The notes: generated by a model from the sequence alone, not told the origin. Shown: positions 18,591 through 31,921, counted from the first letter of the stretch. The stretch: 64,000 nt of DNA from Hibiscus mutabilis (GCA_019671005.1 CM033726.1:22691657-22755656), one strand, 5' to 3'. Program-made: numbers and translations.

Positions 18591-21500
18591 TGTAACACCC
18601 TTTTTCGTATCCATACGGTGAATACAAATCAGGAATGCCACAACCTTACTATCCTTAAATATTAATGATATTTGAATTTTGATAATGTTGAACCCAAATC
18701 TTGAGTACTGGGACACCCTGTCCCAAAATACATATTCTTGCATTTTCATATTTCTAATTCATCCTAATTCAATTCCCAAATGTCTTCAAATGTTATGTAT
18801 GCTTATAGGGAACAATTGACTATCATAAAATATACATGCTCTCAATTATCTTAGCATGCAACTCATCACTTGAGGTTACTCTTAACTTTGAATCTTTTCA
18901 GAAACGCCAATTATTTTGAAACCATAACGAACTTTAAAGGCCAATCACAACTCAAATAGGTTTAGCAAGTATACAAGCCACTATAATAATCAAACCTCAA
19001 TTAGGATGTTGTTACTGTGATTACATGTTGAGCTTTCCAATATTGATGCAATGCTCTTCTCACTCTCATCTTGATTTACCTACGTGTGCACAATCAAACA
19101 CACGCTAAGTACGAACTTAGTGAGACAATAAAAGGAGTTAATAACAATAATTTAAACATTATTCGACTTCATGGCTATGTTTATATAACATGATATATAT
19201 GCTAAAGCATCAACTTTCACATTGCATTAGTAATGATTTACTACATGCTAATGTCATAAAACTTTCATGCTTGTTTATTTGTCATAATATGCCTTATATG
19301 CATAAATGCATCATGATCACTAGACATGTAAATCCATCATGTTATTCATATATTAATATGATATAAATCACATATAAATTTCTTACCAATATACTTGCCA
19401 TTTATTCCGAAAGCTCATAAGCTTATTCACCTGTTTATCATTTATTAACCATAAACCATAGCCCAAATATAAGCCTATGAGGACCCTGGGTACACGAGTC
19501 AAAACTACACATAAGGTTGTGCTAACCATCCACACATAAGGTTGTGCTAACCATATACACTAAGTGTCTTTTATATACACTATAGTGCTAAACCGAGTAT
19601 GTAGCGTGCTGCTGGAATCTATGGCTTGCCAACTATACCCTGTCCCTCATTAACATACTTGGGCATATATTTCATATTTATTCCATCCATGGCAATGTAT
19701 ATCAACATAATTTAACATTGGGCAGTTCATACCCGAAATAACATTCATAATATAACATCATATATAACTAGTGATATATGCATTCATGTTCAACCTTTGA
19801 CATATTTAAAACATGTCAATATATGATCAATGACATAAATATCATGCCAATATATAAATAAGGTAGACTCATCGTAAGTCTTCCTAATGATTTATAAAAC
19901 ATCCATATATCATGTTATGTATGCATTGCACTCACCTTGGCCACTTAACACAATGCCTCACTAACTCCTAGTTCGATCTTTGCTTTGAAAGTTCCTCGAA
20001 CCTTCTTTGATTCAGACTTGACTTCATTAATCACATGAATAAAATAAAATATTTGTTAGATTCAAATCTAACAATACCTTAAACATGATGTCTAATATAA
20101 CCACTCGAATATAAAATTTCCAAATATTTTTCCTTTCTTCCTAGTACTGTTCAAAAGCTCATTATGTTCCTTAATTACCAATTTGAACTTCTATTAATTC
20201 TTCCGAGCTTGTTGACTAACATATAATACAAAATGTTTCAAATTCCAATTTCTGACACCGTGCGCTACCGTCAAATATTTACTTATACAGGGCAGAATAC
20301 ATATTGGATCTCAAATTCCTTTCTATCGTAGAAACTAGATTCGATAACTGTTCTAAAGGTATAAGCCACATAAATCAATAAAATCTACAAAAATTATGAA
20401 AATTCCTTACATTCACGTCACATAGCTGTCCAAGCAGAAATTGTTCTGTAATTTTTCTGACCTTCATTCGATTAAAAATTCATATCTTTTAACTCAGAAC
20501 TTGAAATCAGTTTTCGTTTGCTGGAAATGAAACTAAACTAACAAATCTTTATAATGGTATAAAATTCATCATCTAACCATTTTTGTAGAATTTATGGCGA
20601 ATTTTTAAACTTACTGCCATAATTCAAATTCCAACATAACTTTCCATGAATAACTTCTAATTTACATCAACTTCTCCTTATTTCTCTACTTGTTAATTTA
20701 GTCCCATCACTTTACTTCAAATGGCTATAATAAAGCTTGAATTCATATGTTCTCTTTACATCCTTCATCATAATAAGCTTAAACCTTTACTCCTCTAATT
20801 TCTCTTGATTTGTCAAAATGGTCACCAAATTTCCAAAACAAGATTTAAAGCTTCTTAACTTTGCAAATTAGTACTCAAATCAACATTACTACCTTAATTC
20901 CATCATTTTAACTAAAAAACAGATTTACTCCTTTTACATATCCTCTTTACCAAATAGACAAATCAAGTTTGACAAATTGTCAAAATGGTCACTAAAGCGA
21001 TTAATCGTCAGTATAGCATTCTAACTTCTTTTTCATGTCTCTAACATCATTAATAACATAAATTCATTTCAAATTCTAAAAATCAGAATTGAACCCCCTA
21101 ACTTTAACACTTTGCTGAATTTGTCCTTTGGGTTTTGATTCCAAACAACAAATCAAGCTTGCAAGATTTCTAACTCATCATCATAAACCCTAATTTAAGG
21201 TTGAATCCCTAGACCCTAGTCTTCTTCAAGATTTCTGAATTGTTTAGGGTTTAAATCACAACTCAAAAATATAAATCCAACATCATTCTTGCCTGATTTC
21301 AGCATAAAATCGAACATAGATTCATAAAATCATAAAACCCCCAATTTGAACATAAACCCTAATTTCTCTCTCATATCAAGTCTAATCAATAAAGCATGAA
21401 ATTCATGAATAATTTACATCAATAGATAGAGATCGAAGAGATGAACAACTTTGTAGTTCGGAAGATTACCTTAAAACTGAGATTTGGGGCTTAAATCGAG

Positions 21501-22185
21501 CTTGGAAAATTTCCCTCTTCTTTCTCCTCTTTCTCCACGGTTTTGGAGATGAAATATCATTGATAAACCTTCATATTTCATATATATAAGCCACTTGTAT
21601 AATTAAAAATGAATTTTTAATTCAATAAATTCCACTTTCTAGAAATACCCTAAAACTATATTTATATTTCTAATTTGCCATTTTGTAACATTTCAACTAA
21701 ACTTAGTGGGATTCTAATCAGCAACTATTCATCCATAAAGGAAATCTTAAAATTCATTCCATGTCCATATTGGGTGAAATAACCAAAATGCCCTTTACTA
21801 ATCAACTTATTCACAAAATTGCCATTCCATGTCATTTCAATCGATTTAAATTTTACCGACCTTTTTAACATCCAAATATCCATAAAATAATATTTTATGA
21901 CTCTTCTAAGGTTCATAGAACCATCTCTGAAATTTTAGCTTGATCTGATTATCCGAATATTTTTCCGAACTTTATCACTTTATAGTCATTAACACAAATT
22001 ATGTACCAAAAATCTAAGTAACATGAAAATGTCATTATTGGGGATAAACTATTCATTTATAGGGTTAAAATACACAACTTTTGAAAATTACACTTTGGTC
22101 CTTAAACTTTTCCGAAGTTTATACTTTAGCCACAAAACTTTCAAAAATTACATTTTGGTCACTAGCCAAAAATTGGGATATTACA
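18591..22185 (-). repeat. 3' LTR (left) of the giant-LTR chromovirus
   Basis: TGTAACACCC...GATATTACA. Contains two tandem copies of ATAAGGTTGTGCTAACCAT (19510-19529 and 19535-19554), an aaaccctaa-rich stretch (21185-21365) and, on the minus strand, a possible TATA box in GGCTTATATATATGAAAT (about 21578-21595). Confidence 0.88.
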
Positions 22186-24648
22186 ATTCTCCCCCTTAAG
22201 AAAATTCATCCTCGAATTTTCAACACATATCTGATTCAAAAAAATAAGGAAACTGTTTTCTCATAACTTTTTCTCTTTCCCAGATCGTTTTTCGACTTCA
22301 TGATTTCGCCAAAGAACTTTAACAAGCGAGATCATCTTATTCCTTAGTTCTTTGACTCAATGTGCCAGTATCTTTACTGATTCTTCCTTGTAAATCAAAT
22401 GCGATTGAATCTTTATTCCTTTCGGGTAATGATATGTAAAGGATCTGATCGATACTTCTTGAGCATCGATATATTAAATACATTGTGAATCTTGTCCATT
22501 TCCGGAGGTAAGACTAGCTAATAAGCCACTGGACCAACTCTTTTCACAATCTTATATGGCCCACAGCTTCCCTTTTTGTCCTAACCATAACACCTCCTTC
22601 CAAGGTGAAACTTTTAAGGAATACTTTATCCTTAACTTCATATTAAATATATTTTCTTTCAAGATTAGGAGATAATATCCATTATTCTAAAACAATTCTA
22701 GATTTCTTTGAACCATTCTTACTTTATTCTCTGCATCCTAAAATAAATCAGATTCAATCACCTTTTAGTTCTCTTTTTAACTCATTATCATCGGGGATAT
22801 AAATTACCCCTTGATAATATGAACATCTTTTAGACTTAACACCAAAATCTTTAATTTTCCCTTTTCACCTTACATAATTCTTTTCAGACATATCTTATCA
22901 TTCACCTATAAATCTTTGATCCGATTTGTCAAAGTAGATTTGAGCTGAAGCTATGTAATCAATATACTATTTTCTTCCAAAGGTAATTGGGCATTTAATG
23001 CTTATAAGCCAAAGAATGATTGTTGGCTAATTACATCAACTACTACTTTAGCCTTATTACATCAAAACACATCCCAACCTATTATGGGACATATTATTAA
23101 ATAAGGTAGAATCCTTACTAGATTCATACTGCACTAATACTGGTGCTACTATCAAATATTCTTCTACTGGTAATAATATAATCGTAATTCAATCTTAGAG
23201 GAATATTACTGCTTCTTTAACTAACATCGATATATTAGGTCGTATAAAACCTCAATCTAATAACTCTTGCAACTAGGTCTTTAGCTTTCTCAATCTAGTA
23301 ATAGCCATTCTATAGAGTACAATCGATATAGGTCCCATATTGGATTACATCCAATCCTAAACTTAGCCTCTCAATTAAGCGCCAAGCCTGGCAACTCCTT
23401 TTGGGCAACCCATTTAAAACTCACAAACAATAGGAATACTCTCCCAACTTACCCTTAATGCTCAATATCCAAAGCATAAGTTAAATAGTTTTTCACATTG
23501 GTAACAAATTCCTATAAAAACTTTGTATGCTCATGCATGCCAATTATGACAACACTCACATGATTGGTTTTGTGGTTTTCTTGAATCTCCAAAATTAACT
23601 ATAAATGTTAGAAAGTTTCTAATTTTCCTTGTCCTGATCTCTTAGTGGAACTATGTAATAAATTCAGTTTGATATCTTTGCCAGGAATCCTCACCCCATT
23701 TTAGAAGTGGCGAAATAAATAATGATTCACTATTTCTCTTTACGAGCTGTGACCTATATTTAGATATTTTCCCATTCTAAACCCTTTGCATTGCATTCAT
23801 CATAATTTACTGCTTCATGAAATTTTGAAATACATAGGGCAGTCAGTACTTCTTTGTACCTAACCTTCAGCCCTCTATGAGCTGTCATAACATGCTCTCT
23901 TTCTGTCTGTAGGAAGCAGTTTAGAAGCAAATTAGCTCAGTTTATTAAACTTGCACGCATACTGTAAATAATCAAATTTCCCTAATTAAGATGCAAGAAA
24001 CTCCGTTGCATATCTAGGATAAACTTTGCTATGGAACAATCAAAGAAATAACTTCTAGTTAATAGACTTTTGAGTATGTACCATAATATTACTTTATCAA
24101 ATACGGGCCTAATCCTTTCAGATGAGATAATACTTTTCTTTGAGTCTCCTCAAATCATAAATACAAAGTTCTTTCAACATAACTTTTATATCATTGAACC
24201 ATAGATTAACAATCATATGATCTCCATTAATATCTCTCTGAAAATCTAGTGTGCCAGAACTCTCAATTCTTTTGCAATCGATGCCTAAGCAGGCTGATTC
24301 ATGATCGCATCTAATGTCTGAAAGAAAAACTCTTAATCCAGAGCATGCATATCATGTTACTCTGGTGCCTCTACACCATGCTAAGCTGAGGGTAGAATAT
24401 TATCATTAACCTTATCATGCTCGTGAATCTCTTATTGATCCACTCGCCTAAACACCTGACATGATTCTTTTAGCCTCACACATTGGAATTTAACATTATT
24501 ATCATAATGAAGTAAGCAATTGCTTCCATTCAAACAAGTAAAATCATCCGTAATTCTCACATCCTAGTGGCATGTATACACTTTTGACCTTTACCATACT
24601 TCGTTTAACTCCAGAACCGGCTAAACCTATAGCTCTTATACCAATAAA
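22186..24648 (-). pseudogene. Chromovirus interior: integrase end and chromodomain remnant
   Basis: On the minus strand, DKVFLKVSPWKEVL and GQKGKL (22620-22560) are the C-terminal integrase (GPY/F) module. Pieces such as IQSHLIYKEESVKIL precede ELRNKMISLVKVLWRNHEVE (about 22350-22270), which is the chromodomain. The reading is broken by many stops and frameshifts. From 22700 to 24620 I can recognise nothing; reverse transcriptase, protease and gag have decayed or been deleted. Confidence 0.7.
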
Positions 24649-27600
24649 TGTAACACCCCTTTTCGTATCCATACGGCGAATATGAATCAGGAATGTCACA
24701 ACTTTACTATCCTTAAATATTAATGATATTTGAAACAAAATTCAAGTTTTGATAATTTTGAACCCAAATCTTGAGTACTAGTACACCCTGTCCCAAAATG
24801 CACATTCTTGCATTTTCATATTTCTAATTCATCCTAATTCAATTCCTAAATGTCTTCAAATGTTATGTATGCTTATAGGGAACAATTGACTATCATAAAT
24901 CATACACGCTCTCAATTATCTTAGCATGCAATTCATCACTTGAGGTTACTCTTAACTTTGAATCTTTCCAGAAACGCCAATTATTTTGAAACCATAACGA
25001 ACTTTAAAGGCCAATCACAACTCAAATAGGTTTAGCAAGTATACATGCCACTATAATAATCAAACCTCAATTAGGATGTCATTACTGTGATTACCTGTTG
25101 AGCTTTCCAATATTGATGGAATGCTCTTCTCACTCCCATCTTGATTTACTTACGTGTTCACAATCAAACACACGCTAAGTACAAACTTAGTGAGGCAATA
25201 ATAATCATTTAAACTTTATTCGACTTCATGGCTATGTTTATATAACATGATATACCTGCTAAAGCATCAACTTTCACATTGCATTAGTAATGATTTACTA
25301 AATGCTAATGTCATAAGACTTTCATGCTTGTTTATTTGTCATAATATGCCTTATATGCATAAATGCATCATGATCACTAGACATGTAAATCCATCGTGTT
25401 ATTCATATATTAACATGATATAAATCGCATATAAATTTCTTACCAATATACTTGTCATTTATTCCAAAAGCTCATAAGCTTATTCACCTGTTTATCATTT
25501 ATTAACCATAAACCACAACCCAAATATAAGCCTATGAGGACCCTGGGTACACGAGTCAAAACTGCTCATAAGGTTGTGCTAGCCATCCACACATAAGGTT
25601 GTGCTAACCATATACTCTAAGTGTCTTTTATATACACTATAGTGCTAAACCGAGTATGCAGCGTGCTTCTGGACTCTATGGCATGCCAACTATACCTTGT
25701 CCGTCATTAACATACTTGGGCAGATATTCCATATTTATTCCATCCATGGCAATGTATATCAACATAATTTAACATTGGGTAGTTCATACCCGAAATAACA
25801 TTCATAATATAACATCATTTATAACTAGTGATCTATGCATTTATGTTCAACCTTTGACATATTTAAAACATGTCAATATATGATCAATGACATAAATATC
25901 ATGCCAATATATAAATAACGTAGACTCATCGTAAGTCTTCCTAATGATGTATAAAACATCCATATATCATGTTATATATGCATTGCACTCACCTTGGTCA
26001 CTTAACACAATGCCTCACTAAGTTGTAGTTCGATCTTTGCTTTCAAAGTACCTCGAACCTTCTTTGATTCGGATTTGACTTCATTAATCACATGAATAAA
26101 ATAAAATTTTTGTTAGATTCAAATCTAACAATACCATAAACAAGTGTCTAATATAACCAGTCGAATATAAAATTTCCAAATATTTTTCTTTTCTTCCTTG
26201 TACTGTTCAAAAGCTAATTATGGTCCTTAATTACCAATTTGAACTTCCATTAATTCTTACGAGCTTGCTGACTAACATTTAAATACAAAATGTTTCAAAT
26301 TCCAATTTTTGACAGCTTGCACTACCTTGAATGATTTACTTATACAGGATAGAATACATACTGGATCTCAAATTCTTTTATACCATTTTTGCAGAATTTG
26401 GGCCAATTTTTTAACTTACTGCCATAATTCAAATTCCAACATAACTTTCTATGAATAACTTCGAATTTACACCAACTTCTCCTTATTTCTCTACTTGTCA
26501 ATTTTGTCCCATCACTTTACTTTAAATGGCTAGAATAAAGCTTGTATTCATATGTTCTCTTTACATCCTTCATCATAATAAGTTTAAACCATTACTCCTC
26601 TAATTTCTCTTGATTTGTCAAAATAGTCTCCAAGTTTCCAATACAAGGATTCAAGCTTCTTAACTTTGCAAATTAGTCCTCAAATCAACATTACTACCTT
26701 AATTCCATCATTTTAACTAAAAATCAGATTTACTCCTTCTACATATCCTCTTTACCGAATAGACCATTCAAGTTTGACAAATTGTCAAAATGGTCACTAA
26801 AGTGATTAATCGTCGGTTTAGCATTCAAACTTCATTTTCATGTCTCTAACATCATTAATAACATAAATACATTTCAAATTCTAAAAATCAGAATTATTCC
26901 TTTAGGGTTTAAATTTAGGGTTTTGATTCCAAACAACAAATCAAGCTTGCAAGATTTCTAGCTCATCATCATAAACCCTAATGTAAGGTTGGATCCCTAA
27001 ACCCTAATCTTTTTCAAGGTTTCTGAATTGTTTAGGGTTTAAATCAAAACTCAAAAACATAAATCCAACATCATTCTTACTTGATTTCAACATAAATCGA
27101 ACATAGATTAATAAAATCATAAAACCCCCAATTTGAACATAAACCCTAATTTCTCTCTCATATAAAGTATCATCAATCAAGCATGAAATCCATGAATAAT
27201 TTACAACAATAGATAGAGATCGAAGAGATGAACAACTTTGTAGTTTGGAAGATTACCTTAAAATCGAGATTTGGTGCTTAAATAAAGCTTGAAAATTTTC
27301 CCTCTTCTTTCTCCTCTTTCTTCACGGTTTTGGAGATAAAATTTCATTGATAAACCTTCATATTTCATATATATAAGCTACTTGTATAATTAAAAATGAA
27401 TTATTAATTCAATAAATTCCACTTTCCAAAAATACCCTCCAACTAGATTTATATTTTTAATTTGCCAATTTGTAACATTCCAAATAAACTTAGTTGGATT
27501 CTAATCAGCCAATATTCATCCATAAAAGAAATCTCAAAATTCATTTCATGTCCCTATTGGATGAAATGACCAAAATGCCCTTTACCGATCAACTTATTCA

Positions 27601-27973
27601 TAAAATTGCTATTCCCTGTCATTTTAATCGATTTAAATTTTCCCCAACCTTTTTAACATCCAAATATCCATAAAATAATATTTTATGACTCTTATAAGTT
27701 TCATGGAACTATCTCTGAATTTTTAGCTCGATCTGATTATCCGAATATTTTTTTGAACTTTATCGCTTTATAGCCATTAACACAAATTATGTACCAAAAA
27801 TTTGAGTAATACGAAAACGTCATTCTTGGGGGTAAACTATTCATTTACGGGGTTAAAATACACAACTTTCGAAAATTACACTTTGGTCCCTAAACTTTTC
27901 CAAAGTTTATACTTCAGCCATAAAACTTTTAAAATTTACATTTTGGTCGCTAGCCAAAAATTGGGATATTACA
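24649..27973 (-). repeat. 5' LTR (right) of the giant-LTR chromovirus
   Basis: Same start and end as 18591-22185, collinear throughout except for an internal gap of about 235 bases near 26375 and smaller indels. The tandem ATAAGGTTGTGCTA units are kept at 25568-25610, the first altered at its end (gccat). Confidence 0.88.
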
Positions 27974-27978
27974 ACAAG

Positions 27979-28375
27979 TGTGACAAATGATTTTATGTCA
28001 ACATTAGGATACATGATCCTATGTTAAGGACATACTCATTGTTATAAGTAACAATAAAATGGTAAACGTACCAAATGCATGAAAGATATGAGAATGATAT
28101 ATTTGATTTTGGTTGTCTGATCTCATATTGACGCAGTCACACTACGTTTAATAAAAGTTAAAAGTAAGATATTGTCATAAGAGTGTGACAAATGTGTGTA
28201 TGTCAAAACTAGGATATATGATCCTATGTTGATGACATACAATGAAATGGTAAATATACCAAAGACTTGTCAAATTCAAGATTGACATGGACAATATGAG
28301 ATTGACAGTTTTGATTCTGGGCATCCAAATCAAACAGTCACTTGAAGGTCTCATATTGACACAGTCACTACGTGG
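27979..28375 (+). repeat. Imperfect tandem duplication inside Copia-B RT
   Basis: Segments starting TGTGACAAATG at 27979 and 28185 run in parallel: both continue with tatgtcaa, aggata-atgatcctatgtt, gacata, aaatggtaaa, taccaaa and end near ctcatattgac-cagtcac. Unit length is about 200 bases; the copies have diverged clearly. Confidence 0.6.
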
Positions 28376-29180
28376 ACAAAAGAAGTTTGGCAAGGATGTT
28401 CCCAGCTTAGCCAAAACTCTAATAAATATGAGACAACATTTGTTCAAGTGGAATATGCAAGGGTCATAGGCAGTCTAATATACCCCATGAGTTGTACTAG
28501 ACCAGATATTACTTTTGCTGTGAGTAGTTTAAGCAAGATTCACAAGCAATCCAGGTGAAAACCACTTGAAAGCAATTGTAAAGGTATTGAGATATCTCAA
28601 ATATACTCAAGATTATGAATTGCATTATTCTATAAGTATTCTTCGATGACAGATATCAAAGGCACAAGTGAATATGTTTCACATCGAAGAAAGGAGATAT
28701 GCCATGGGATTTCTCAAGACAAACGGTTACAACCAGATTTATAATGGAATCTGAGTTTTACCTCTAGACAAATCTGGAGAAAAAGTCTAATGACTTTAAA
28801 TGCCTTGGAGGATATTCCCGAATGGCCAAACCATGTGCCAACAATATTCATATCTTAAAAACCAAGAATTGGTAAGGCATAGAGTTTTATGTACAACGGT
28901 AAGTTGAGAAGTATACATCGTCAACAGAATACCGTTAGGCAACCGATCTCAAATAGAGTTATCTCTATGATTTGTAAAATCAAAGGATAACGTTACAGAT
29001 CCATTATCCAACGGGTTAAACTGAGATCAAATTGAGAAAACATCTAAAGGAATGGGACTAACGCCCATGGAAAATAAAGGCGCTATATGAAGGAAAATCC
29101 TACCTAGTTGACTGTAGATCCCAAGATCTAGGTTCAAAGGGACAACCTAATTACATAGACCTATTCGGTCACTGTGGGGG
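28265..29180 (+). pseudogene. Copia-B reverse transcriptase end and RNase H
   Basis: LTVLILGIQIKQSLEGLILT QS (28300-28365) is the RT thumb region; IYPMSCTRPDITFAVSSLS (28482-28538), HLKAIVKVLRYLKYTQDYEL follow as RT/RNase H connection, and VKSKDNVTDPLSNGLN (about 28975-29025) is the end of Ty1-copia RNase H. Stops and frameshifts separate the blocks. The catalytic YVDD-bearing part is missing, probably lost in the duplicated region to the left. Confidence 0.8.
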
Positions 29181-29638
29181 TACCTACCCCCAAGTCCGTT
29201 CCTATGATGTAAATAGTGGTCAAAGTGAGATAAGCTATGCTAAAAGCTTTTAATGACCAATGTGTGTTTCGGTGAGTCGAGCAACATAAATCACCTATGT
29301 GAGAGTGGAGTGGGGCCACTTCAAGGAGACTAATGGGCATATTTCTCTCAAACTCTCGCAGAACCAGGCAATGTCCATGGCCATATAGACATAACCATGA
29401 GAACTAAAACTCTTGTTAGAGAGATAGTTTTGTGATGTATATCATCATTTACACAAACGGCTGAACAGTTCAATGACATCCCATCTACTGGTTAGCTAGT
29501 AAAGTAAATATACTTTGACAAGGGAAGGTTCAAAGGAGGAAACCTACCTATCCCATATAGCTATCGATCATAGAATCTGTCACCACATCGAGTCAAAATG
29601 TTTTTGATAAAACCATCAATTTCATTCATGTAGGGGAT
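29181..29638 (+). other. Copia-B 3' noncoding region with polypurine tract
   Basis: No reading frame. It ends with gtaggggat directly before the LTR start TGTTGG at 29639, the standard Ty1-copia polypurine tract. Confidence 0.65.
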
Positions 29639-30639
29639 TGTTGGAAAAAAATGTAAGGAAATGGTAACTTTGAGCCATATTACGAAAGGGTAAATGTGGA
29701 TATTCTAATAATGATTCTATTGGGTCTTATTCTACTCCATGAGACCTTTACAATGGCATCTCATATGCTCAAATTGGTTGACTGATGAATGAGAAATTGA
29801 TGCTCAAAGCATGGTAGTTGTGAATTGAGTAAGGAAGTAACCCCTTTTATCCCACATTGGTAGGATAAATAGCATGGGAAGTGTATATATACACTTACCG
29901 TCTTGGTAGTCATTGAATGGAAAATGTGCCTCACGCGCACGTACATGGGGTGCGGATCGAAGCTCGTCGAACCCATTCAGGTTAGGGCGCACCCGCATGA
30001 CGTGGGCGATGCGAATGTTCAGACCTGTCGGGCCCTACGTGGACCTTCAGATATTTTACCCACTTCGAATAATTTTTTCCTTAAAAATGGAATATCTTTT
30101 TGAATATTCTGAATTTAAAAGGGATAATTTTTGGCTTCCTTAAATTCGCATATTAAAAAGGAATCAGATTCAATTCACGAAAATAAATATGTTTTCAAAT
30201 GGCATTATTTTCGAATTAAATCAGATTGAGGGTATATGGCCATTAATACTAAATATTTTGGTTTCCATATTTTTCTTCCTTCATTCCCCTATAAATAATG
30301 AGCCTTTTTTCTCAGTTTTACACAATCTTGAAAACTATCTTCTTTAAAACTCTCTGGCATTTTCAACGATAGGCAAAGGTAAGGTTCCGTTCGTGATCTC
30401 TACAGTCGTGCTACTATTGAAGATCATCAGTTGTTGCATGCTGGGAGACTGACGACCAAAACAACTCAAGCACCAAGGAGTGGTCGAAATTTGTCTTAAG
30501 GAAATTGCGCTCGTGTAGGCCTCAACTCGTTTCCTTTCGGTTTGGTTTATTAGAAAATTATTTACTTTAAATAAATCTGTATTTTTGTTTATTTTAATAA
30601 TATTTGTATTTCGTTTTGGATTAACACAATTTTCTTATA
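29639..30639 (+). repeat. Copia-B 3' LTR (about 1.0 kb)
   Basis: Begins TGTTGGAAAAAAATGTAAGG. A TATA box TATAAATA lies at 30290-30297, followed by a transcribed leader-like stretch (tttacacaatcttgaaaac). The right edge is set where the Copia-A reverse transcriptase resumes after the GTTTT duplication (30640-30644). Confidence 0.75.
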
Positions 30640-30644
30640 GTTTT

Positions 30645-30780
30645 TGTCTTACCGCAAGTAGACCATATATCATGTTAGCGTTTGCTTGTGTACAAGATTT
30701 CAATCATGTCTTTAGAAATCGCATTTACATGTTATTAAAAGAATCTTTAGATACCTTAGAGACATTCCTAGTTTAGGCAC
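30645..30780 (+). pseudogene. Copia-A reverse transcriptase, continuation
   Basis: LTASRPYIMLAFACVQDFN continues directly from the fragment that ends at 7640; in Ty1-copia elements this is the LTASRPDIMF motif that follows the GSLLY sequence. After about 20 residues similarity fades and the frame stops at 30775. Confidence 0.75.
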
Positions 30781-31113
30781 ACCTTTGAGATATACATGCT
30801 TTGACTCATTTGAATAATAGATTAAACAGCTAGGTAAGTATTGAAGTTCTCAATAAAATTAAACAAAGCAAAATAACGGTGCTAATGGAATAAAAATAAA
30901 ATAAGGAAAAACTAGGTGAGCTACATGATCTAAAAAGACAAAAAAGAAAAAGATAATAATAAGAAGAGCTAAACTAGTAATATAACTGGAGCATGTGCCC
31001 CTCTAAATATGGTCAAACGAACTCCAAATTAACCAAAACGAAAGTTGAAATTGAATTGGTACAGTGCCAAAGGCAATCCCAACAGTTCATGCAGCCGTTG
31101 AATTCTTTGTTAC
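30781..31113. other. Unclassified spacer
   Basis: AT-rich sequence between the Copia-A remnant and the next LTR. No frame or repeat recognised. Confidence 0.4.
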
Positions 31114-31635
31114 TGTCACAGGGCTAGACTGCTATTAGCAAGCTCGTGCGGCCTTAGTCGATTCCTCGGTTGAAACTCGGCTAAGTCACCTTGAACACCC
31201 TAAGTAAAATTACTTAGAACTATGCAGAAACAAAAGAACAACGATGGCAAGCAACTATAAAGAGGGAAAGAATTAGAGTGAATGCTAACTTGTATTCAAT
31301 CTAAAGTGAAGTGTGTAAATGAGGTTGGGGTGAGCCTCCTTTTATAGTAAGAGCCCTTACATCTAATGGTCTAGATTACATTACTTCAACGATCAAGATG
31401 AGAGCCTCTATCTTATCTACAACATTTAAATTTCAAACAAAAGATAATGTGGGAATTATCTTTAATTATCTTTAATTAAATAAAAGATAATTTACTATGG
31501 TAATTACTATGCCTTATCCAATTCACCATAGTTGACGGGCCAGCTGGGTCATTTAGTAAGCCCAAAATGTGGCAAAGATAGCCTCGAGCTGCCATGATTG
31601 CACTTGTCTCGATCATGGGCTTACGGTCCGTTACA
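31114..31635 (-). repeat. 3' LTR (left) of the Gag-protease element
   Basis: 522 bases, TGTCACAGGGCTA...GTCCGTTACA. Preceded by GTTAC (31109-31113); the matching duplication on the other side cannot be checked because that LTR is truncated. Confidence 0.8.
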
Positions 31636-31921
31636 TTCTCCCCCACTAGTTCTAGCAACGCCCTCATCGCGCGGCTAGAATAAAACTGGTCAGTTTGATC
31701 TCAAAATTGCCATAAGGCTTCGCTAGGTTCCCAACTCGGAATCAGGCAGTGATGTCCCACAAGAACTGCTCGCATTGGTCTATATCATCTTGTAACATTT
31801 TGCTCATCATCATCGCGCACATCTCGATCGTAAGAGCCCCCTCTTACTATTTATGATCTGCCTTGACTTGGACTCGCTTGATCTTCAATCAAAGGCTTGG
31901 TTGACACAATATTTAACATGG

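Larger units (their letters stand above)
18591..27973 (-). mobile_element. Chromovirus (Ty3) with giant LTRs and eroded interior
   Basis: LTRs 18591-22185 (3595 bases) and 24649-27973 (3325 bases) enclose only 2463 internal bases, so LTRs make up about three quarters of the element. Perfect 5-base duplication ACAAG. On the minus strand the primer-binding site next to the right LTR is TTGGTATAAGAGCT (complement of 24631-24644), one base off the initiator-Met type TTGGTATCAGAGC. The polypurine tract AAGGGGGAGAAT abuts the left LTR (22186-22197). The right LTR lacks about 235 bases present in the left at about 26375. Confidence 0.88.
7641..30639 (+). mobile_element. Copia-B: Ty1-copia element containing two further elements
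   Basis: The ends are LTR sequence: 7641-7870 matches the first 230 bases of the complete LTR at 29639-30639. Between the two nested insertions lies integrase C-terminal sequence (18235-18590), and after them reverse transcriptase/RNase H (27979-29100) and a polypurine tract (gtaggggat) before the 3' LTR. The rest of the 5' LTR, gag, protease and the integrase core are missing, lost where the Athila element now sits. The right LTR end is ...CTTATA rather than the expected ...CA, probably a point mutation. Confidence 0.75.
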
